Source: Nostoc sp. T09 (GTDB lineage Bacteria > Cyanobacteriota > Cyanobacteriia > Cyanobacteriales > Nostocaceae). Taken from it: a stretch of 64,000 nt of DNA. The notes beneath the pieces are model-generated. The model was not told the DNA's origin. It made no database searches and worked only from the letters and a program-made list of their open reading frames with translations. The stretch covers positions 38,137 through 102,136 of the forward strand of contig NZ_MTAV01000221.1 of the NCBI RefSeq assembly GCF_002154695.1, read 5' to 3'. The first letter of the stretch is position 1. Each line of letters opens with the position of its first letter. Both the position numbers and the translations under genes were made by a program. Positions 57,773-64,000 of this stretch are shown here, one piece after another.

Positions 57773-58507
57773 TCACTCTTGAACAAAACTTCTTACCTCA
57801 TCCACACTTAAGCTAAGTGTGTTTGCAACCTGTTCCACACTTAAGCCCAACTCCAATAATTTAGGTATTGCATCCAGTCGCGCTTGTTCAGCCGTTTGCC
57901 GTGCTTGTTCCGTTTCTTTGTGACTCAAGAGTAGTTTCTCTGTTCGAGGATTATAAAACCTCAATTCTCCGTCAATTACTCTCAAGTCCAAACTTAATAC
58001 TTGGCTGTAAATGGAGAATACCCCATCAGCTAATAGTGTTGGTGCAATAGCTTGATATTTACCCTCAACCAAACTCCTACCTTTAAGTTGAGGATTAAGA
58101 TAATCTCCTGTGGGGTCGTACTGAAAATATTCCTGCACGCCTAAAGCAGCATATTTCAAAGGTTTTTCTATTTCGTCATTTTCTTGAGTCGTTGCAGAAG
58201 TAATTTCCAAAACAAAACTAGGGACTTTATCCCCTTCTTCCCAAACCTTGTAGCTGAGGCGCTTTTTCTTTTCTACCCCAAACACGACAAACACATCAGG
58301 AGCAACTACAGCACTAGGAATGCCTTTTTTGTAGTAAATAAACAGGTTTCCCGATACATAAACATCATCTCGGTCTTGGAAATAAATATCTAGGGCTTCT
58401 ACACCATAAATTAAATAATCGCGTGCTGGGTCGCTCTCTGCCATAGGTTTACCGTCAGAGTCCGGGTAGACAATCTCGGTCTTGAGTTGGTTGGAAGCAA
58501 TAGTCAT
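57773..58507 (-). CDS. Uma2 family (DUF820) endonuclease-like protein
   Basis: 244 residues from the ATG at 58507; the longer frame to 58549 lacks support. PD-(D/E)xK fold of the Uma2/DUF820 type, abundant in cyanobacteria: VVAPDVFVVFGVEKKKRLSY gives the Asp, SFVLEITSATT the ExT strand, and KPLKYAALGVQEYFQYDP the usual end of the domain. A C-terminal coiled coil with ARQTAEQARLDAIPKLLELG and an HTH-like tail (LSVEQVANTLSLSVDEV) follow. The biological role of the family is unsettled. Confidence 0.88.
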   Translation of the reverse strand: MTIASNQLKTEIVYPDSDGKPMAESDPARDYLIYGVEALDIYFQDRDDVYVSGNLFIYYKKGIPSAVVAPDVFVVFGVEKKKRLSYKVWEEGDKVPSFVLEITSATTQENDEIEKPLKYAALGVQEYFQYDPTGDYLNPQLKGRSLVEGKYQAIAPTLLADGVFSIYSQVLSLDLRVIDGELRFYNPRTEKLLLSHKETEQARQTAEQARLDAIPKLLELGLSVEQVANTLSLSVDEVRSFVQE

Positions 58508-58703
58508 AAGCAATTCAAAACTCAAAATTATAGAACCGAATTTTGACAAGCATCCTAGCTACTGAATCTACATCAATTCCATGCACAACAGCAAAGAATA
58601 CAAGCCTCAACCCAAGTGGGGTTGGTTCAAAAATAGCATTTTGTCCAGAACTCTTGTAGGTGAGAGATATTACTATAAAAACAATACTTTAGGAATCTTA
58701 ATA

Positions 58704-59594
58704 ATGAATTTAACTACCCAGCAGTTACCTTCAGTCACTTTGGAAAAATTCCTTTGGACTTGGCAGGGCTATAAAATTCAGTACACTGTCATGGGTACAG
58801 GACGCCCTCTGGTACTGGTTCATGGCTTTGGCGCTTCCATTGGACACTGGCGCAAAAATATCCCAGTTTTAGCAAATGCTGGTTATCAAGTTTTCGCTAT
58901 AGATTTGTTGGGTTTTGGTGGTTCCGAGAAAGCACCAATTAATTACACCATAGAAGTTTGGGTGGAACTGCTCAAAGATTTCTGGACAGCACACATCAAA
59001 GAACCTGCTGTATTTATCGGTAATTCCATCGGCGCGCTTATCAGCTTGATGGTACTGGTAGAACATCCAGAAATTGCAGCGGGTGGTGTTTTAATTAACT
59101 CTGCTGGTGGGTTGAGCCATCGTCCTCACGAGTTGAATCCACCACTACGCATTGTTATGTCAGCTTTTAACAGAGTAGTGCGATCGCCTATTACAGGCAA
59201 ATTGGTCTTTAACCGCATCCGTCAAAAAGCTCAAATTCGCCGCACCCTCTACCAGGTTTACCGCAACCGTGAAGCAGTTACGGATGAATTAGTTGATTTA
59301 CTTTATACCCCAGCTTGCGATCCGGGAGCGCAGCAAGTTTTTGCATCTATTCTGACAGCACCTCCTGGCCCAACTCCTGGGGAACTTTTACCCAAGGTAG
59401 AACGTCCCTTATTGGTAATTTGGGGTGCTGATGACCCTTGGACACCAATTACGGGAGCAAAGATTTACGAAGAAGCGCGTGAGAATGGCAAAGCAATCAA
59501 AATTATTCCCATTCCTAACGCTGGTCATTGTCCCCATGATGAAGTTCCAGATGTTGTCAATATCCAAATTGTGGATTGGCTAGCGCAAAGGTGA
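58704..59594 (+). CDS. Alpha/beta hydrolase
   Basis: 296 residues from the ATG at 58704, preceded by AGGAA; the longer frame from 58581 adds 41 residues not typical of the family. Oxyanion motif VLVHGFGASIGHWRKNI, nucleophile elbow GNSIGA, acid in WGADDPWTP and catalytic His in IPNAGHCPHDE. Similar cyanobacterial and plant proteins include pheophytinase-like and epoxide hydrolase-like enzymes; the substrate cannot be named. Confidence 0.9.
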   Translation: MNLTTQQLPSVTLEKFLWTWQGYKIQYTVMGTGRPLVLVHGFGASIGHWRKNIPVLANAGYQVFAIDLLGFGGSEKAPINYTIEVWVELLKDFWTAHIKEPAVFIGNSIGALISLMVLVEHPEIAAGGVLINSAGGLSHRPHELNPPLRIVMSAFNRVVRSPITGKLVFNRIRQKAQIRRTLYQVYRNREAVTDELVDLLYTPACDPGAQQVFASILTAPPGPTPGELLPKVERPLLVIWGADDPWTPITGAKIYEEARENGKAIKIIPIPNAGHCPHDEVPDVVNIQIVDWLAQR

Positions 59595-59601
59595 TGATTT
59601 C

Positions 59602-59632
59602 GCGCATAGGCGTCTTCTAGACGTCTATGCGC
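59602..59632 (+). terminator. Hairpin after the alpha/beta hydrolase gene
   Basis: GCGCATAGGCGTC (59602-59614) pairs with GACGTCTATGCGC (59620-59632) with one G-U pair and a 5-base loop, 8 bases after the stop codon; a short CTTT follows. Confidence 0.55.
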
Positions 59633-59702
59633 CTTTGTGCAAGAGGGTCTTAACTTTTTCCCAATTCACATTGACAAAATTAAAATTCTGTGGTGATTGT
59701 TT

Positions 59703-60761
59703 ATGGAACTTGATGTGCGAAATGGATATCAAGGGGATATCCCCTTCAGTAACTATCCAGATTTTTCTCAGCAAGGCTATCAAGTTATCCAAGAACTAGG
59801 ACGCAACCGGGAAGCGGGACGCACTACTTACCTGGCTCATGCACTCAAGACTGACCAAAGAGTAGTGATCAAAGAGTTTCGTTTTGCGAGTGTAATTCCT
59901 GATTGGTCTGGTTTGAAAGCTTATGAACGTGAAATTGAAATCTTACAACAATTAAATCATTCCCGCATTCCCCGCTATATCGATTCTTTTGAAACACCAG
60001 CGGGTTTTTATATGTTACAGGAATATAAAAATGCTCCATCCTTAGGATTACAACGCCACTTTCATCCTGAAGACATCAAGAAAATTGCTGTCTCAGTGTT
60101 AGAAATTTTAGTCTATCTACAAAAGCTAGTTGCCCCAATCATCCATCGAGATATAAAACCTGAAAATCTTTTGGTTGATGAGCAACTCAATGCTTACCTG
60201 ATAGATTTTGGTTTGGCTCGGATAAAAGGTGCAAAAATGACTCTCAGCAGTTTTGCTGCGGGCACCCCAGGCTTTATGCCACCAGAAGAACACTTTGGTT
60301 ATCCCCTAACCGAGGCATCAGATTTGTATAGTTTAGGGGCAACCATAATTTGCTTACTTACTTGTACCCGTTCTGTTAATATTGGTCAGTTAATTGATGC
60401 TAAACATCGCTTAAATTTACAGAAATTAATTCCCCAAATTAGTCCATGTTTTAGGTTATGGCTGATGAAAATGGTGGCGAACAAACGCCAACATCGCTAT
60501 GCTAATGCAGCTATGGCCTTAGAAGCTCTCAAACCTATTTCAGTTATTGGTAATGCCACTGGTGTAGAAACTGTAGTTACTGCTGTAAAAAGTAGAAAAA
60601 AAAGTTTTGTCCTAGGTATAGCTGCTATTGGTACGCTGGCAGTAGCAGGGACAAAGTTAATGATTGCTCAATCGGCAATGGTAAATAAGCAAGTGCTAGA
60701 AGCTAGAGAATGTCAGGATTTAAAATCAAGTGTTAATTGTCTAGATAAAACTAGATACTAG
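59703..60761 (+). CDS. Serine/threonine protein kinase with a C-terminal membrane anchor
   Basis: 352 residues from the ATG at 59703. Hanks-type kinase: Gly-rich loop ELGRNREAGRTTYLA, Lys in VVIKEFRFA, catalytic HRDIKPENLL, LIDFGLARI and the activation segment end GTPGFMPPEE. The kinase domain ends at about 275. A transmembrane helix follows at about 300-320 (FVLGIAAIGTLAVAGTKLMI), leaving a short periplasmic tail of about 30 residues with Cys residues but no recognised sensor domain. The substrate is unknown. Confidence 0.92.
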   Translation: MELDVRNGYQGDIPFSNYPDFSQQGYQVIQELGRNREAGRTTYLAHALKTDQRVVIKEFRFASVIPDWSGLKAYEREIEILQQLNHSRIPRYIDSFETPAGFYMLQEYKNAPSLGLQRHFHPEDIKKIAVSVLEILVYLQKLVAPIIHRDIKPENLLVDEQLNAYLIDFGLARIKGAKMTLSSFAAGTPGFMPPEEHFGYPLTEASDLYSLGATIICLLTCTRSVNIGQLIDAKHRLNLQKLIPQISPCFRLWLMKMVANKRQHRYANAAMALEALKPISVIGNATGVETVVTAVKSRKKSFVLGIAAIGTLAVAGTKLMIAQSAMVNKQVLEARECQDLKSSVNCLDKTRY

Positions 60762-60835
60762 AATTTAGATTGCTTTTGGCTATAAATTTATGCTGAAAAG
60801 CAAGATTTAAAAGTGCGATCGCTCCTCCCATTTTC

Positions 60836-60865
60836 ATCAGTCTAGAACTTGAGTTCTGGACTGAT
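60836..60865. terminator. Hairpin between the kinase gene and the outer-membrane gene
   Basis: ATCAGTCTAGAACT (60836-60849) pairs with AGTTCTGGACTGAT (60852-60865) with one G-U pair and a 2-base loop, between convergent genes. No T run. Confidence 0.5.
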
Positions 60866-60939
60866 AACTAAATTCCAAGTTAATATAATATTTCTGCTTT
60901 TCTGTTCCCTATTCTCTTTTCCCTGACCGAAGGGCTTTG

Positions 60940-62544
60940 TTAGAATTGGCCTAAATCCCAACTGTAATTAAGACCGAAAAACCAGCCATCGAAATTAATG
61001 TTGGGAGCGTTAGAACCCCCAAAGGTAACACCACCTTGAACATTAAGATTGCTGTAGTTGGATACTCGATAACTTAAGTGCCCAAATAACCGATGGAATT
61101 CGTCATCTCTAGAGTCTGGGCGATTCGTAAAATTTGACAAGTTGAACTGGTAGTTAACCCCAACTTGCAGAGGTTTTTGTAAGTAGTAGCTCAAAGATAA
61201 CCACAAAGAGTTTATGATCCGACTCCGATTTTCGGGATCGGCAAAATTTATACTCAATTCATAAAAGCTATCAAGAAACAATCTGGAATTTAGGGGATCT
61301 CGTCGCCCTAAAGACAAGCGGATCGAATTTTCGTTTAGAAAGCGATCGCCTGCCTTAAAATAATCACCATTGTTTGTATAAAACAAAAGTTGATTACTCC
61401 AAGCGATTTCTCCATACATTCTCTGGGATAGTTGCCGATACAAACTTAGATTAAATCTCAATTGATTGTAATTATAGATTGATTGATCTATATAACGAAT
61501 TTGGTTGCCATCAATGGAACCATTGATATAAGTCTTAGAACCCAACGGGAAATATGTAGAGGCTAACGTTAGCCCATAAAAAATTAAGCTGTCCTCTATG
61601 GGATCAATATTTGCAGAAAAAATGTTACTTGAATAAAAGTAACCGACACGAGCTTGTAAGTAGCCTATAGGTCTAAACTGAACCACAGGCTTCTCTATCG
61701 GTGTAGGTGGCTGTTGTTCTAGCGGTGGTGCTTGTGGTACTGTTCGTGGTCTTACCCGTAATCCCAGTTCTGGATTACTAGTTGAAGGTGAAGACTGTGT
61801 TTGTTGTTGCAAGATCCGTCTCAGCGTCTCTAGCCTTTCCGAATAATCAATTTCTGGAGTTTCTAAGAGTTGCTCTATTTGTCCTGGGGAAGGATTAGGA
61901 AAAGTGCCAGGCTGAACTTCTAACGGTGGCGGATCATTTTGCTTTTCTAAATCTCTAGGCGTTTCTGGTGTTGTGGTACTTGGTTGAGGATTGGAGGTTT
62001 GTGGATTGGCTTGAGTCGTTGCTTGTCCTAGCTGTATTGAATTGGTTAATCTTTGTAATTGTACACTCGTCAAATCAATCGATTTTTTACACAAATTGTT
62101 TTCACAATCAGTACTAGCTTTTGCAGTTTCTACAGCTAAGTCAGACACAAGTAACTGCAAAGAGTTATCTGAACTTAGGAATCTGTCAGAACAACTCTCT
62201 CTTTTATCAAATCTCACAATGTCAATCTGCTTAAAGGAGGAGATATTGTTATCAGCTGTTAGAAACGGCTGACTTTCATCTATATTTGCTAACTTAGCTC
62301 CTCCCAAGTCTAGCGATTGATGATCATTTGCATATGGCCGAAGCTGCTTACATCGCTGATCCGGGTGTGTACTTGCTAAAGATGTTACTTTTAATGCTAC
62401 ATTCTTAGGAGGACTTGGTATACGCGGTGACTCCATATCAGAATTTTTAGCCCATGCTTTATCTACATTGGTGCAAACTGGTATTGCACCATTAGTAGTT
62501 AACAAAACCGCAAACAAAAAATTTTTCCAGCCCTTGGATTGCAT
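60940..62544 (-). CDS. Putative outer-membrane beta-barrel protein
   Basis: 534 residues. Signal peptide MQSKGWKNFLFAVLLTTNGA to about KAWA. Residues 35-270 are polar, with a Pro/Thr/Gln-rich linker (NPQPSTTTPETPRDLEKQND). From about 285 the sequence alternates in amphipathic strands with aromatic girdles (IGYLQARVGYFYSSNIFSA, NQLRFNLSLYRQLSQRMYGE, SLWLSLSYYLQKPLQVGVNY) and ends GLNYSWDLGQF with a C-terminal Phe, the outer-membrane insertion signal. I see no known transporter family. Divergent from the FecR-domain gene, so the two may share a regulatory region. Confidence 0.75.
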   Translation of the reverse strand: MQSKGWKNFLFAVLLTTNGAIPVCTNVDKAWAKNSDMESPRIPSPPKNVALKVTSLASTHPDQRCKQLRPYANDHQSLDLGGAKLANIDESQPFLTADNNISSFKQIDIVRFDKRESCSDRFLSSDNSLQLLVSDLAVETAKASTDCENNLCKKSIDLTSVQLQRLTNSIQLGQATTQANPQTSNPQPSTTTPETPRDLEKQNDPPPLEVQPGTFPNPSPGQIEQLLETPEIDYSERLETLRRILQQQTQSSPSTSNPELGLRVRPRTVPQAPPLEQQPPTPIEKPVVQFRPIGYLQARVGYFYSSNIFSANIDPIEDSLIFYGLTLASTYFPLGSKTYINGSIDGNQIRYIDQSIYNYNQLRFNLSLYRQLSQRMYGEIAWSNQLLFYTNNGDYFKAGDRFLNENSIRLSLGRRDPLNSRLFLDSFYELSINFADPENRSRIINSLWLSLSYYLQKPLQVGVNYQFNLSNFTNRPDSRDDEFHRLFGHLSYRVSNYSNLNVQGGVTFGGSNAPNINFDGWFFGLNYSWDLGQF

Positions 62545-62944
62545 CTTTGATGGCGTTAATTGCGTTTGCCAAAGGTAGATTCACAAGCTACTTCGGAAGT
62601 TCCTAATATAAATATCAAATTTCCAATTAACTTGTCCCTGATTTTTAGTTCTATTGTCGAAAAGTCGAGCGTAAGATTAAAAATTACTATATATGATATT
62701 TGTACTTCTTCAACCAAAAACTTAGAGATATTAAATTTTATTATCTGTAAAGATGTAAATGGATTAAGTTTAAAATAAACATGATATGATTCGCGCTCTT
62801 TTTATTAGAATAACCTAACTAATACTTAGGCTTACAAGCTACTTTACTTAAAAAGTATAAATTTTAACAAAGAAATAGATTTTTAAAACAGAATTTATCT
62901 TTACTACAGATTGGCATTAGTTAAATCTTCTGAGTCTTCAAACT
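62545..62944. other. Intergenic region between the barrel gene and the FecR-domain gene
   Basis: 400 AT-rich bases with no supportable gene (a 72-codon plus-strand frame at 62560 has no family resemblance). It should contain both divergent promoters. Confidence 0.4.
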
Positions 62945-64000
62945 ATGCTTCAAAAATTTTTACCACTTTTAGTGATTGGTGTATGGGGAGCTATAGTGTT
63001 GCCTTTTTCAGAACGGACAAGTGCAACTACTCCCCTGACACGAGCTGAAATTCAAGAACTGCGTAACTTGGTGCAGCTAATTCCCAAAAATAGCCCCAAA
63101 AAGCGTCCAGCACGCAAATCAGATGCATTGATTCCTGGGGATGGGTTATCTACTGGTCGAGCATCTCTTGCAGATTTACGCTTCAACGATGGCTCTTTAG
63201 CACGGGTTGGGGAACAAGCAGTATTTCAGTTTTTACCTAAAACCCGCAACTTTAGACTAAAAAATGGAACTGTCTTGCTGCTCATTCCACCAGGTAGGGG
63301 TCAAACACGGATACAAACACCGAATGCAGCAGCAGCAATCCGTGGTTCAGCATTATTTGTACGCTACGACGAAAAAACAGATACCACAATTGTGGGTGCG
63401 CTCACAAATAGCGGCATTGAGGTCTCGAATAAACAAGCTTCTCAAAGTCAGGTGCTAGAAGCAGGGCAACTGATGGTTATTGTTAAAGGTAAATTTCAAG
63501 GTTTATACGACTTTGATTTAAGAAATTTTTATGACACGAGCGATTTAGTTCGAGGTCTCGATTTAACTAGACAGAATCTTACACCTACACCAGATCCAGC
63601 GATCGCCAGCGTTCAAGCAGAAACTGCAACAGCTGTAGCTGCACAGACTCCAATTAAAGGCGAGGGAGTAGTGGAAAACCCATCATTCTTAGAGCTAACT
63701 GCTAGTTCCTCAAATTCTACCAACAATGAAAATAATAATGACAGTAATAACAACAATTCTTCAGTAGATACCAAAGACACCACAGTCAAAGATACTCTCT
63801 CAGTAGACACATTTGTAGATACGGGACAAGCCCAATTCAATGAGCAATCAGTAAATAATACTAATAATGTTGGTGTTGATACTACCCAAACTTCACCAAA
63901 ACCACAAATTCCTTCATCAGTAGATCAGCCTAACAACCCGAACCCGAATCCTGGTCCCAAACCGGATGGTGGCGCAGGCAACCCGAATCCCGGTCCCAAA
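62945..64000 (+). CDS. FecR domain-containing exported protein, 3' end outside the window
   Basis: At least 352 residues, still open at the right edge. A signal peptide (MLQKFLPLLVIGVWGAIVLP) is followed by a FecR-like domain: GDGLSTGRASLADLRFNDGS, ARVGEQAVFQFLP, RNFRLKNGTVLLLIPPGRGQ and TPNAAAAIRGSALFVRYDEK. Cyanobacterial FecR-domain proteins without a sigma factor partner are common; the domain probably binds surface polymers or senses envelope state. After about residue 230 the sequence becomes low-complexity Asn/Ser/Thr, ending in Asn-Pro-Gly-Lys repeats with a 39-base DNA period near the edge. Confidence 0.85.
   Translation, partial: MLQKFLPLLVIGVWGAIVLPFSERTSATTPLTRAEIQELRNLVQLIPKNSPKKRPARKSDALIPGDGLSTGRASLADLRFNDGSLARVGEQAVFQFLPKTRNFRLKNGTVLLLIPPGRGQTRIQTPNAAAAIRGSALFVRYDEKTDTTIVGALTNSGIEVSNKQASQSQVLEAGQLMVIVKGKFQGLYDFDLRNFYDTSDLVRGLDLTRQNLTPTPDPAIASVQAETATAVAAQTPIKGEGVVENPSFLELTASSSNSTNNENNNDSNNNNSSVDTKDTTVKDTLSVDTFVDTGQAQFNEQSVNNTNNVGVDTTQTSPKPQIPSSVDQPNNPNPNPGPKPDGGAGNPNPGPK
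63935..64000 (+). repeat. Start of an in-frame 39-bp tandem repeat in the FecR-domain gene
   Basis: AACCCGAATCC(T/C)GGTCCCAAA occurs at 63941 and again at 63980, separated by CCGGATGGTGGCGCAGGC. The repeats code for Asn-Pro-Gly-Pro-Lys and Pro-Asp-Gly-Gly-Ala-Gly. The array continues past the window edge. Confidence 0.75.

Overview
The window is a piece of the chromosome of a filamentous, probably heterocyst-forming cyanobacterium (Nostocales, Nostoc-like). Three things support this. The octamer GCGATCGC (HIP1) is very frequent on both strands, for example at 2447, 2501, 3219 and 3261. Short tandem heptamer repeats of the TTGACCA/TTTGTCA/TTAGTCN kind fill many intergenic gaps. The genes themselves are cyanobacterial: phylloquinone (menF, menA, menC, menE, thioesterase), split pntAA/pntAB/pntB, ycf46-type AAA ATPase, LabA-type NYN protein, Uma2 and DUF2808. 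No rRNA, tRNA, insertion sequence or CRISPR array was recognised.

Layout. 1-5040 is an accessory stretch: the 3' part of a multi-GAF histidine kinase, a toxin-antitoxin locus whose MazF-like toxin is frameshifted and which lies between near-identical direct repeats, a zinc-ribbon/DUF4145/HEAT protein and a small membrane protein. 5196-8159 (minus) is the proton-pumping transhydrogenase operon. 9036-15442 is a DUF2808 gene followed by the rpmH-rnpA-PH-yidC-jag-DUF177-AAA cluster for RNA processing and membrane protein insertion. 15589-23406 carries cell-wall and envelope genes (SH3, PG-binding, PBP4-type DacB, LptC-like), with an RsbRD-type sensor kinase. 23406-30299 holds a NYN RNase-like gene, metG, an acyltransferase plus alpha/beta hydrolase pair and an EcsC-like gene, ending in a repeat-rich spacer. 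30300-37507 is pepA followed by the lipid cluster plsX-fabH-fabD-plsC, then an AI-2E permease and DUF2288. 37636-43168 is the menaquinone/phylloquinone block.

The minus-strand stretch 43254-54096 is the most unusual. A HopA1-family gene lies next to an APH-fold phosphotransferase gene, the same pair of families that marks class V lanthipeptide synthetases. After a 1-kb gap comes a two-gene unit: a 1495-residue SF1 helicase with an IF2-N-like N-terminus and an overlapping HKD phospholipase-D-type protein. This resembles helicase/PLD defence systems such as Mokosh. An HDAC-like deacetylase lies upstream of the helicase.

54221-64000 returns to general functions: MscS channel, SLH-domain protein, Uma2 nuclease-like protein, alpha/beta hydrolase, Ser/Thr kinase, an outer-membrane barrel protein, and a FecR-domain gene that runs off the right end.

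A recurring theme is dispersed repeats invading genes: in-frame repeat-derived segments in menC, menE and lptC, and heptamer arrays running directly into the fabD and plsC start codons.
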